A stretch of 18,392 bases of DNA from the NCBI GenBank assembly GCA_026393955.1, contig JAPKZE010000150.1:1-18392 (forward strand). The letters run 5' to 3'. Positions 1 to 6,538 of this stretch are shown in pieces. The notes under the pieces were generated by a model. It had not been told where the DNA came from, did not search any database, and worked only from the letters and a program-made list of their open reading frames with translations. Position numbers and translations under genes: made by a program. Numbering within the stretch: the stretch's first letter is position 1; each line of letters opens with the position of its first letter. The stretch is from Candidatus Aminicenantota bacterium (GTDB lineage Bacteria > Acidobacteriota > Aminicenantia > Aminicenantales > Saccharicenantaceae).

Positions 1-238
1 TCTTCTCGCCCCGGGCGATCGCCGTCTCGACGCGGGCCACGGCCTTGTCCATGTCCTTCATCAGGTAGGGATCGTGGAGCCTGTCGAGGTCGCCGAACAG
101 GAACTCCCGGGCGGCCTCCTCCGTCAGGATCTTGCGGTTGACGAGGACCCGGGCGATGGCCGGAGGGATGTCCAGAGCCTGGGCCAGCGCGTCGGCTTCG
201 GCGCGCGGCGGATGGACGACCCAGACGGCGGGGTTCAT
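1..238 (-). CDS. recJ: RecJ, single-stranded-DNA-specific 5'-3' exonuclease (N-terminal fragment, runs off the left edge)
   Basis: The reverse strand from the ATG at 238 stays open to the window edge (79 codons). The peptide begins MNPAVWVVHPP and then has LVNRKILTEEAAREFLFGDL followed by LHDPYLMKDMDKAVARVE. This matches the conserved start of RecJ, where a 'long NRG-type' helix precedes the LHDPxLMKDMDKAV segment just before the DHH phosphoesterase domain. RecJ degrades single-stranded DNA 5' to 3' in recombination and mismatch repair. The catalytic DHH motifs lie outside the window, so activity cannot be judged. A GAGG ribosome site lies 6 nt before the ATG. The gene is divergent from ftsY; no convincing promoter for recJ was found in the 85-nt gap. 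The assignment rests on this short conserved N-terminus only. Confidence 0.82.
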   Translation of the reverse strand, partial: MNPAVWVVHPPRAEADALAQALDIPPAIARVLVNRKILTEEAAREFLFGDLDRLHDPYLMKDMDKAVARVETAIARGEK

Positions 239-285
239 GGCGCCCTCACTCTAGCATAATCACCGGCCCTGCTCAACGGCCGCCA

Positions 286-314
286 TTGACAATTAAACGC
301 TTGATAAATAAAAT
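286..314 (+). promoter_or_regulatory. Sigma-70-type promoter of ftsY (and probably the whole rib run)
   Basis: A perfect TTGACA (286-291), exactly 17 nt of spacer, and TAAAAT (309-314). The start of transcription would fall around 320-322, only 2-4 nt before the ftsY ATG at 324. The only AAGG near the ATG (318-321) is too close to act as a normal ribosome site, so the transcript is predicted to be leaderless or nearly so. The surrounding 60 nt are far more AT-rich than the rest of the window. Confidence 0.75.
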
Positions 315-323
315 CTTAAGGCC

Positions 324-1214
324 ATGTTCGGAAGCCTGAGGGAAAAACTGGCCCGGACCCGGGACGCCTTCCGCCGGGTCGAGGATCTGTTCCGCAGCGG
401 CCGGCGCAGGGACGAGATCCTGGACGGCCTCGAAGAGGCGCTCATCCTGGCCGACGTCGGCGTCCCGGCCGCCGGGAGGATCGTCGCCGCGCTGCGGGCC
501 AAGACGGGCAAGGCCGGGGACGAGGCCGGGTTCGAGCAGGCCCTCAAGGACGAGCTCGTCGCTCTGCTCTCTCCTGCCGGCGCAGGGCCGGCGCGCGGGG
601 ACGGTCCGGCCGTCATCCTCATGGTCGGCGTCAACGGCGGCGGCAAGACGACGTCGGCCGCGAAGCTGGCCGCCCGCTTCAAGCGCGAGGGGCGGCGGGT
701 CGTGCTCGCGGCGGCCGATACCTTCCGGGCCGCGGCCCAGGAACAGCTCGCGCTCTGGGGCGGGAAGCTCGGCATACCGGTCGTCAAGGGCTCGTACGGG
801 GCCGACCCGGCGGCCGTCGTCTTCGACGCCGCCCGGTCGTTCAAAGCCCAGCAGGGCGAGGTCCTGCTCGTCGACACCGCCGGCCGCATCCACACCAACA
901 CCAACCTCATGAGCGAGCTCGAAAAGATCCGGCGGGTCATCGCCCGGGAGCTCCCCGGCGCCCGGGTCGAGGCCCTCCTCGTCCTGGACGCCACGGTCGG
1001 CCAGAACGCCGTCCTGCAGGCCCGCGAGTTCCTGAAGTTCTCCGGACTGACGGGCGTCTTCCTGACCAAGGTCGACGGAACGGCCAAGGGCGGGGCGGCC
1101 GTCGCCATCGCCGCGGAGCTCGGCCTGCCCATCCGCTATCTCGGCCTCGGAGAGGGAGAGGACGACCTGGCCGACTTCTCGCCCCGCGAGTTCGTGGAGG
1201 CTCTTCTGTCATGA
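324..1214 (+). CDS. ftsY: FtsY, signal recognition particle receptor GTPase
   Basis: A 296-residue NG-domain GTPase that docks SRP-ribosome complexes at the inner membrane for co-translational insertion of membrane proteins. The N domain four-helix region covers about residues 1-95. The G1 P-loop is GVNGGGKTT (102-110), followed by ADTFRAAAQEQL (131-142), DTAGR (184-188), TKVDGTAKGG (248-257) and the closing GLGEGEDDLADF. These distinguish FtsY from Ffh. The acidic A domain seen in E. coli FtsY is absent, which is common elsewhere. The ATG at 324 is chosen because MFGSLREKLARTRDAF is a typical FtsY N-terminus. Its TGA (1212-1214) overlaps the ribD ATG at 1211, so ribD is probably translationally coupled. 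Being first gene of a riboflavin operon is unusual for ftsY. Confidence 0.96.
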   Translation: MFGSLREKLARTRDAFRRVEDLFRSGRRRDEILDGLEEALILADVGVPAAGRIVAALRAKTGKAGDEAGFEQALKDELVALLSPAGAGPARGDGPAVILMVGVNGGGKTTSAAKLAARFKREGRRVVLAAADTFRAAAQEQLALWGGKLGIPVVKGSYGADPAAVVFDAARSFKAQQGEVLLVDTAGRIHTNTNLMSELEKIRRVIARELPGARVEALLVLDATVGQNAVLQAREFLKFSGLTGVFLTKVDGTAKGGAAVAIAAELGLPIRYLGLGEGEDDLADFSPREFVEALLS

Positions 1215-2311
1215 CGCCGGCGCGCGATCTCGGCTGGATGGAGATGTCCTACGGGCTGGCCGAGAAAGCCCGCGGCCGGACGAGCCCCAATCCGCTCGTC
1301 GGGGCGGTCGTCGTTCGCGACGGGACGGTCGTCGGCCACGGCTATCACGCCGAGCCGGGCCAGCCCCACGCCGAGATCCTGGCTCTGGCCATGGCCGGCC
1401 GCAGGGCCCGGGGCGCGACGCTCTACCTGACCCTCGAGCCGTGCGTCCATTGGGGCCGGACGCCGCCCTGCGTCGACACGGTCCTCGGCGCCGGTCTGGC
1501 GCGGATCGTCGTCTCCGCCGCGGACCCCAATCCCGTCGTCCGCGGCCGGGGCATCCGCCGGCTCGAGGAAGCGGGGCTCGACGTCTCCGTGGGGCTGCTC
1601 GCGGAGAGGAACGCCGCCGTCAACGAGGCCTACGCCAAATACATCGTCCGCAAGGTCCCCTTCGTCACCCTGAAGGCGGCCCTGACCTTCGACGGGAAGA
1701 TCGCCTGCCGCACGGGCGACTCGAAGTGGATCACCTCGGCCGCGACGCGCGATTACGTGCACCTCCTCCGGGGCGAACAGGACGCGCTCATGATCGGCGC
1801 GGGAACGCTCGTCACCGACGATCCGCTCCTGACCGTGCGCCACCCGAACTGGCCGGCCAAGAAGGTCCTTCGGGCGGTCCTCGATCCCTCACTGCGCTTC
1901 CCCATGGCCTCGCGGCTGCTCACGACGCTCGACCGCGGCCGGATCGTCGTCTTCGCCGGCCGCGAGGCGCCGGCGGAGAAGGCCGGGGCCCTCCGGGCCC
2001 TCGGGGTCGAAGTCCTCCTCCCTCCCGGCGGGGCGAAGGTCTGGAGCCTCGACCGCGTGCTGGCCGAGCTCGGCCGTCTCGAGATCTCGGCCCTGCTCGT
2101 CGAAGGCGGCGGCCGCCTGTTCACATCCTTCGTCGAGGGCGGGCTGGCCGATAAGGCTATCCTGACCTTCGCGCCGCTGCTGGTCGGCGGCGACGCCGCG
2201 CCGGGTTTCGTCGGCGGCGCGGGCGCGGCCGCCGTGGCCGGGGCCGTCCGGCTCAAAAAAACGCGCGAGTTCTCGAACGGGAGCGATATCATCGTGGAAG
2301 GATATTTCTGA
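1211..2311 (+). CDS. ribD: RibD, bifunctional diaminohydroxyphosphoribosylaminopyrimidine deaminase / 5-amino-6-(5-phosphoribosylamino)uracil reductase
   Basis: Catalyses the second and third steps of riboflavin synthesis from GTP in the cytosol: zinc-dependent deamination of the pyrimidine, then NADPH-dependent reduction of the ribosyl chain. Length is 366 residues, normal for the fused enzyme. The N-terminal deaminase domain (about 1-145) shows TSPNPLVGAVVV, the zinc/proton-shuttle motif HAE (53-55), and zinc cysteines C78 and C87 in LEPCVHWGRTPPC. The usual 'CSHHGRTPPC' is slightly altered at SH/VH. The C-terminal reductase domain (about 150-366) starts PFVTLKAALTFDGKIA and contains GAGTLVTDDPLLTVR and LVEGGGRLF. 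The start codon overlaps the ftsY stop by 4 nt and the stop overlaps the ribE ATG by one base (TGATG). Confidence 0.96.
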   Translation: MTPARDLGWMEMSYGLAEKARGRTSPNPLVGAVVVRDGTVVGHGYHAEPGQPHAEILALAMAGRRARGATLYLTLEPCVHWGRTPPCVDTVLGAGLARIVVSAADPNPVVRGRGIRRLEEAGLDVSVGLLAERNAAVNEAYAKYIVRKVPFVTLKAALTFDGKIACRTGDSKWITSAATRDYVHLLRGEQDALMIGAGTLVTDDPLLTVRHPNWPAKKVLRAVLDPSLRFPMASRLLTTLDRGRIVVFAGREAPAEKAGALRALGVEVLLPPGGAKVWSLDRVLAELGRLEISALLVEGGGRLFTSFVEGGLADKAILTFAPLLVGGDAAPGFVGGAGAAAVAGAVRLKKTREFSNGSDIIVEGYF

Positions 2312-2901
2312 TGTTCACCGGCATCATCGCCCATCAAGGCCGCTTCCGCGGCTACCGCAAAGGCCGTTCGGAGATGGCCGTCGAGGTCCCCGGGCTCGCG
2401 GCCAAGCTCGCGACCGGCGACAGCGTCGCCGTCAACGGGGTCTGCCTCACGCTCACAGGCACGGACCGGGACGCCCTCCGGTTCGATCTGTCCCGCGAGA
2501 CCCTGGCCAAAACGACCCTCGGCGCGCTCAAGACCGGCGACCGGCTCAACCTCGAGCTGCCCCTGACCCTGGCCGCTCCGCTCGGCGGGCACCTCGTCAG
2601 CGGCCACGTCGACGGCGTCGGTAAGGTCATCCGGTGGTCTTCGCGGCCTGGCGGAAAGAGGCTGGGCGTTTCCTTCCCGGCCGCTCTTCGCCCGTTCTTC
2701 GTGCCCAAGGGGTCGGTCGCCGTCGACGGCGCCAGCCTGACCATCGCCTCGCTCGGCCCTTCCTCTTTCGAAGTCGAGCTCATCCCGACGACGCTCGCCG
2801 CGACGAACCTGGGCGCCCTGCGCCCCGGCGCGAGCGTCAACCTCGAGTGTGACATGGTCGGAAAATACCTGTATAATTGGCTGTCCCGATCGATCCCATG
2901 A
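2311..2901 (+). CDS. ribE: Riboflavin synthase, alpha subunit
   Basis: Joins two molecules of 6,7-dimethyl-8-ribityllumazine to give riboflavin, the last step of the pathway. The 196-residue protein has the two tandem lumazine-binding barrels of the family: barrel 1 from MFTGIIAHQGRF with DSVAVNGVCLTL, and barrel 2 after GGHLVSGHVDGVG with GSVAVDGASLTI. The family C-terminal helix is present as ECDMVGKYLYNWL. Two repeats of the 'G-D-S/V-A-V-N/D-G-x-x-L-T' pattern confirm the duplication. It follows ribD with a 1-nt overlap and its TGA overlaps the ribBA ATG (ATGA, 2898-2901). Its last codons carry a candidate promoter for ribBA. Called ribE here; the same enzyme is named ribC in some species. 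Confidence 0.96.
   Translation: MFTGIIAHQGRFRGYRKGRSEMAVEVPGLAAKLATGDSVAVNGVCLTLTGTDRDALRFDLSRETLAKTTLGALKTGDRLNLELPLTLAAPLGGHLVSGHVDGVGKVIRWSSRPGGKRLGVSFPAALRPFFVPKGSVAVDGASLTIASLGPSSFEVELIPTTLAATNLGALRPGASVNLECDMVGKYLYNWLSRSIP
2849..2877 (+). promoter_or_regulatory. Candidate internal promoter for ribBA inside the 3' end of ribE
   Basis: GTGACA (2849-2854), 17-nt spacer, and a consensus TATAAT (2872-2877) placed within ribE codons for DMVGKYLYNW. Transcription would begin near 2884, giving a leader of about 14 nt to the ribBA ATG at 2898, with no clear ribosome site. The TAT-AAT codons are unusual in a gene that otherwise prefers C-ending codons. The -35 matches consensus at five of six positions. 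Coding constraint may explain part of the match. Confidence 0.45.
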
Positions 2902-4115
2902 CCGAAGCACAGAAGGCCGTTTCCGTCGAAAAGGCGCGGGAAGCCGTCCGGGCCGGGCGGATGATCGTCATCGTCGACGACGAGGACCGCGAGAACGAGG
3001 GCGATCTCATGGTGGCCGCCGAGAAGGTCACCCCCGAGATCGTCAACTTCATGGCCCGCCACGGCCGCGGGCTCATCTGCCTGCCCCTCACCCGGGAGCG
3101 GCTCGACGAGCTCCACCTGCCCCTCATGGTCAGCGAGAACACGGCCCGCTTCCAGACGGCCTTCACCGTTTCCATCGACGCCAAGAAGGACGTGACGACC
3201 GGCATCTCGGCCCACGACCGGGCCCGGACCATCCTGGCCACGGTCGACCCGGCCACGAAGCCGGACGACCTGGCCCGCCCGGGTCACGTCTTCCCGTTGC
3301 AGGCCGTCGAAGGCGGGGTCCTGTGCCGGGCGGGACAGACGGAGGCCGCCGTCGACCTGGCCCGCCTGGCCGGCCTGACGCCGGCCGGGGTCATCTGCGA
3401 GGTCATGAACGAGGACGGCTCCATGGCCCGCATGCCCCAGCTCGAGGAGATCAGCCGGCGCTTCGATATCCCCATCCTGACCATCGCCGAGCTCATCCGC
3501 TACCGCATGCACCACGAGACGCACGTCCGCAAGCTCGAGGAGACGGACCTGCCGACCTCGCACGGCCACTTCCGGATCCACGTCTATGAGGACACGATCC
3601 GGGGCGATCACCACGTCGCTCTGGTCAAGGGCGACGTCGGCGGCGGCGAGCCGGCTCTCGTCCGGGCCCACTCGCAGTGCCTGACCGGCGATACCTTCGG
3701 CTCGGCCCGCTGCGACTGCGGCGAGCAGCTCCGGCTGTCCATGGAGATGGTCGAGAAGGAGGGCCGGGGCGTCGTCCTCTACATCCTGAACCACGAAGGC
3801 CGGGGCATCGGCCTGGCCAACAAGATCCGCGCCTACGCCATGCAGGACAAGGGCGCCGACACGGTCGAGGCCAACCGCCAGCTCGGCTTCAAGCCCGACC
3901 ATCGCGACTACGGCATCGGCGCCCAGATCCTGGTCGCCCTCGGCGTGCGCCGCCTCCGGCTCATCACCAACAATCCCCGGAAGTTCGTCGGCCTGGCCGG
4001 ATACAACCTGGAGATCGTCGAGCGCGTGCCGCTCGAGGTCCCGCCGAACGCCTGCAACCTGCGCTATCTGAAGACCAAGAAAGAGAAGATGGGGCACATC
4101 CTGGACTTGGTCTGA
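2898..4115 (+). CDS. ribBA: RibBA, 3,4-dihydroxy-2-butanone-4-phosphate synthase fused to GTP cyclohydrolase II
   Basis: Supplies both starting branches of riboflavin synthesis: ribulose-5-phosphate to dihydroxybutanone phosphate, and GTP to the diaminopyrimidine. The 405-residue protein has the RibB domain first (about 1-200) with IVIVDDEDRENEGDL, RHGRGLICLPL, TTGISAHDRA, RPGHVFPL and CEVMNEDGSMAR. The RibA domain follows (about 205-405) with zinc cysteines in CLTGDTFGSARCDCGEQL, then NHEGRGIGLANKI, ADTVEANRQLG, RDYGIGAQIL and LITNNPRK. All key motifs of both halves are present. The ATG at 2898 overlaps the ribE stop (ATGA); a TTG at 2877 in the same frame would add seven residues but is less likely. 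No ribH follows, although it usually does in such operons. Confidence 0.96.
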   Translation: MTEAQKAVSVEKAREAVRAGRMIVIVDDEDRENEGDLMVAAEKVTPEIVNFMARHGRGLICLPLTRERLDELHLPLMVSENTARFQTAFTVSIDAKKDVTTGISAHDRARTILATVDPATKPDDLARPGHVFPLQAVEGGVLCRAGQTEAAVDLARLAGLTPAGVICEVMNEDGSMARMPQLEEISRRFDIPILTIAELIRYRMHHETHVRKLEETDLPTSHGHFRIHVYEDTIRGDHHVALVKGDVGGGEPALVRAHSQCLTGDTFGSARCDCGEQLRLSMEMVEKEGRGVVLYILNHEGRGIGLANKIRAYAMQDKGADTVEANRQLGFKPDHRDYGIGAQILVALGVRRLRLITNNPRKFVGLAGYNLEIVERVPLEVPPNACNLRYLKTKKEKMGHILDLV

Positions 4116-4117
4116 GG

Positions 4118-4633
4118 ATGGACGAACACCGCCCCCCTGACGAGACGAGCCTCTCCCCCGTCTGCCGGGCCTTTGTCTTCAAGCTCGGCCTGACCCCGGA
4201 CAAAACAAAAAGACAGCGGATCATCGCCGCCTGCGTCAAGGTCCGCCTGGCCTGGGTCGAGGAGCTCCTCTGGGAGATGCTGGCCGACCCCAACGAGGCC
4301 GTCCGGGCCCTCGTCGTCCGGGGGCTCTGCGGGCGGCCGGCGCTGCGGGCCGACTGGGCCGTCCGGCGCCTTCGTCAGCCGCCTTGGTACGCCCGGAGCT
4401 CGGCCCTGTCGGTCATCGGGCTCCGGCGGCTTCGCGAAGCCCTGCCGGGGATCGGCGCGGCGGCCGGCGACACGAACGTCGACGTCCGGCGGGCGGCGGC
4501 GGAAGCGCTGGGCGAGATCGGCGGCGAGGAAGCCGTCCGGCTCCTCGTCCGGCTGAAAAAGGACCCCAGTCCCTATGTCCGGGCGGCGGCCGAGGAGGCC
4601 ATCGAGAAGACGAGCGGGGTCCGCATCACCTGA
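4118..4633 (+). CDS. Small HEAT-repeat protein
   Basis: A 171-residue protein, start ATG at 4118 only 2 nt after the ribBA stop (TGAGGATG), so probably made by re-initiation. From about residue 45 it contains helical pairs of the HEAT/PBS-lyase type, for example LLWEMLADPNEAVRALVVRG, GIGAAAGDTNVDVRRAAAEA with LGEIGGEEAVRLLVRL, and KDPSPYVRAAAEEAIEK. The spacing of about 31 residues with D-P/x-N-x-x-V-R-x-x-A is characteristic. There is no signal peptide, transmembrane segment or catalytic motif. HEAT repeats serve as protein-binding scaffolds; its partner is unknown. It occupies the place where ribH often sits but shows no lumazine synthase features. Last gene of the forward run; it converges on the Cys-rich peptide gene across a 30-nt gap. 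Confidence 0.85.
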   Translation: MDEHRPPDETSLSPVCRAFVFKLGLTPDKTKRQRIIAACVKVRLAWVEELLWEMLADPNEAVRALVVRGLCGRPALRADWAVRRLRQPPWYARSSALSVIGLRRLREALPGIGAAAGDTNVDVRRAAAEALGEIGGEEAVRLLVRLKKDPSPYVRAAAEEAIEKTSGVRIT

Positions 4634-4663
4634 TGCTCGGGTCCGGGACAGGCGCCCGCCCGG

Positions 4664-4846
4664 TCAGGAAGCGTACTGGATATCGACGCACGCCGAACAA
4701 CAGACGGGGTTCGACGTGCAGTTGTCCTTGTGGTTATAGGGCGCCACGGGCGGGGCCGTCGTGTGCTTGCAATGGCACAGCAGGGTCTCCTCCGGGCGCC
4801 CCTTGAAAAGCACGATGAGCTCGGGCGTTTGCCACTTCTTCTTCAT
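4664..4846 (-). CDS. Cysteine-rich putative RiPP precursor peptide
   Basis: A 60-residue peptide starting MKKKWQTPELIVLFKGRPEE. Residues 1-23 look like a leader (charged N-terminus, PEL, then RPEETLL). Residues 24-60 form a Cys-, Pro- and His-rich core with cysteines at 24, 26, 43, 49, 50 and 53, and a C-terminal serine (QYAS). It resembles small Cys-rich peptides of the 'K-x-W/Y-x-x-P-E-L ... P-E-E-x-x-L-x-x-C' kind that I associate with radical SAM/SPASM clusters; this resemblance is from memory, not a search. It lies immediately downstream of radical SAM enzymes, a PqqD protein and a peptidase, and has its own strong promoter, as expected of a structural gene needed in excess. A GGAGG lies 10 nt before the ATG. 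Alternative: an unrelated small metal-binding protein. No canonical terminator follows. Confidence 0.78.
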   Translation of the reverse strand: MKKKWQTPELIVLFKGRPEETLLCHCKHTTAPPVAPYNHKDNCTSNPVCCSACVDIQYAS

Positions 4847-4881
4847 GGCCTCAGATCCTCCATAAATGCTTCCTTAGCAAT

Positions 4882-4910
4882 ATATTAAGTCGAACGAACG
4901 GCAAAGTCAA
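4882..4910 (-). promoter_or_regulatory. Strong sigma-70-type promoter dedicated to the peptide gene
   Basis: Read on the minus strand: TTGACT (4910-4905), exactly 17 nt, then TAATAT (4887-4882). The -35 includes the stop codon of the upstream radical SAM gene. Predicted transcription start is near 4875, leaving a leader of about 29 nt that contains GGAGG (4861-4857) ahead of the ATG at 4846. The 60-nt gap is a pronounced AT-rich island. Confidence 0.75.
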
Positions 4911-6034
4911 CCGGATTTTAGGCCCTCCGCCCGGGCTTCCGCCACCCGGCAGAACTCCTCGACCGGCAGGTCGAGCTCCCCGGTCTCGAGATAGGCATGG
5001 GCCGGGCACCAGAGGCAGAGGTTGACGATCGGGCAGCGCCCGCACTTCTCCAGGTATTCCCGCTTGTCGGACTCCCGCCGCAGCACCGCCGGCAGGAATC
5101 CGGTCCAGGCGGCAGCCAGACTGCCTGTCCTGAGGTCGTAGAGGAAATCCGGATGGCTCAGCGACAGGCAGGGCCGGAGATGGCCCTCGGGCCCGACGAC
5201 GAAGCTCCGCTGACCGACGCCGCAGCGGAAGATGTGGCGGCATTCGGGGACGCGGGCCCCTTCGGCGGCCGGGGCCGGAAGGATCTCGTCGCAGGCGGCC
5301 TCCAGGGCCCCGAAGCGCTCGGGATCGGCCCGCTCCAGCCGGACGACCTCCCGGGGGCTGAGCCGCTCGGCCCGGATCAGGGTGTTCCGGGACTCGTCGC
5401 GGTCGAAGCGAAGATGCAGCTGGGGGTCGAAGCGGTAGTAGTCCTTGGTCCGGGCCCGGCAGAAATCCCCGATGGCCGCGAGCTCGTGCTTGTTCGAGCG
5501 CAGAGCCATGGCCTTGAGCCGGACGGTGATGCCGCCGGCGAGGAGCCGGTCGAGCCCCCGCAGGAAGGCGTCGAAGGACCCGGGTGTGCGCGTCACCCGT
5601 TCGTAGGTCTCCCGGGTCACCCCGTAGACGGTCACCTCGATGTCCCGCGGCGGGAACTTCTTGAAGAACCGGACGTGCTCGTCGCTGACGAGCGTGGCGT
5701 TGGTGAAGAGGGAGATGAGGAGCCCCTTGCTGAGCAGGGCCTGGTAGAGATCGAAGAAGTCCGGCCGGAGAAGCGGCTCGCCGCCGGTGAGGAGACACCA
5801 GACGGCGCCCAGCGCCGCCGCCTCGGCGCCGATGCGGCCGATCTCGTCGACGCCGAGCTCGCGCTTCCGGGCCGCCCGGTCGCCGGCCGGCCGGTTGATG
5901 TAGCAATGCCGGCAATCGAGGTTGCAGCGGGCGGTCGCTTCGAGGTCGAAGCTGAAGACGGCCCGGCCGTCCGCCATTTTCTCCCACAGGCCGAACTCGG
6001 GAAGCGGCCGCCGGACGACGAACTCCTTGGCCAT
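4907..6034 (-). CDS. Radical SAM/SPASM peptide-modifying enzyme (third of the cluster)
   Basis: A 375-residue cytosolic enzyme. The radical SAM cluster motif CNLDCRHC (C37, C41, C44) binds the [4Fe-4S] centre that cleaves S-adenosylmethionine. It is followed by LLTGGEPLLRPDFFDLY, the SAM-binding GGEP, and ISLFTNATLVSDEHV. The C-terminal SPASM region carries FRCGVGQ, GHLRPCLSLSHPDF, KCGRCPIVNLCLWCPAHAY and EFCRVAEA, a cysteine pattern for auxiliary Fe-S clusters typical of RiPP enzymes such as those making thioether or C-C bonds. Its N-terminus (FVVRRPLPEFGLWEKM) parallels the second enzyme (FVRKVPSGMSGLWRAT), so the two look like paralogues. The ATG at 6034 follows the peptidase stop by 1 nt (TGAGATG), and AGGAGG (6047-6042) sits 7 nt upstream. 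Which bond it forms is unknown. Confidence 0.92.
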   Translation of the reverse strand: MAKEFVVRRPLPEFGLWEKMADGRAVFSFDLEATARCNLDCRHCYINRPAGDRAARKRELGVDEIGRIGAEAAALGAVWCLLTGGEPLLRPDFFDLYQALLSKGLLISLFTNATLVSDEHVRFFKKFPPRDIEVTVYGVTRETYERVTRTPGSFDAFLRGLDRLLAGGITVRLKAMALRSNKHELAAIGDFCRARTKDYYRFDPQLHLRFDRDESRNTLIRAERLSPREVVRLERADPERFGALEAACDEILPAPAAEGARVPECRHIFRCGVGQRSFVVGPEGHLRPCLSLSHPDFLYDLRTGSLAAAWTGFLPAVLRRESDKREYLEKCGRCPIVNLCLWCPAHAYLETGELDLPVEEFCRVAEARAEGLKSG

Positions 6035-6035
6035 C

Positions 6036-6533
6036 TCACGCCCTCCTGTCGCTGCGGCCGAACGTCCGGCGGAGGCGCCGGGCGAGACGGGTGAACCAGG
6101 CGGTCCTCGACAGCCGGGCGAGGAGAGAGGAGCGGAGGGCCGGTCCGAGAAGGACGGTCCGCCCCTCGCGCTCGATCCGGGCGACCCGCCCCAGCAAGGC
6201 GTCCCGGGCGACGGCGCCGTCCTCGCAGAGGGCGTTATCCCCCTTGAGCAGGTAGCCCGCCTCGACGGCCCCGACGACCCGGTGGATCCGGACCCCGCCC
6301 GTTGCGGGATGGACGAATGCGACGACGTCGCCCGTCCTCGTTCCGCCGCCGGCCAGAGGCCGGACGGTGACGATGTCCCCGTCGCGGATGACCGGGTGCA
6401 TGCTCGCCCCCCGGGCTTCGAAGCGGAAGGCCTTCCCCTTTTCGAGGACCGCCCGCATCAAGCCCGCGAGATCGTTCCCGTCGAGGGCGATCTCCCCTCC
6501 GGGAACGACGCGCGCGCCGGCCGGCTTGTCCAT
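6036..6533 (-). CDS. Soluble S24/S26-type signal-peptidase-like serine peptidase
   Basis: A 165-residue protein with the signal peptidase fold motifs: GASMHPVIRDGDIV with nucleophile S44, TGDVVAFV, RIHRVVGAV with H84, and LLKGDNALCEDGAV (K97-GDN). The IHRVV...KGDN arrangement is that of the Ser/His (Sec11/SipW) branch rather than the Ser/Lys bacterial LepB branch. Unlike true signal peptidases there is no hydrophobic N-terminal anchor: the first 35 residues are polar. The C-terminus is strongly basic (RLARRLRRTFGRSDRRA), perhaps an amphipathic membrane- or peptide-binding tail. In this operon the likely job is removing the leader of the modified peptide; this is inference. It starts 5 nt after the pqqD-like stop. 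A LexA-like S24 repressor is less likely since no DNA-binding domain precedes the fold. Confidence 0.85.
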   Translation of the reverse strand: MDKPAGARVVPGGEIALDGNDLAGLMRAVLEKGKAFRFEARGASMHPVIRDGDIVTVRPLAGGGTRTGDVVAFVHPATGGVRIHRVVGAVEAGYLLKGDNALCEDGAVARDALLGRVARIEREGRTVLLGPALRSSLLARLSRTAWFTRLARRLRRTFGRSDRRA

Positions 6534-6538
6534 GTTCT

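Noticed and set aside
239..285. Promoter for recJ in the divergent gap
   Set aside because: TATGCT (258-253) on the minus strand has no -35 at an acceptable distance.
2352..4097. 581-codon open frame opposite ribE-ribBA
   Set aside because: Composition-driven antisense frame; no recognisable motif, and it covers two well-supported genes.
4634..4663. Possible bidirectional terminator between the HEAT gene and the peptide gene (CCGGG...CCCGG)
   Set aside because: Only a 5-bp stem with an 11-nt loop and no T-run on either strand.
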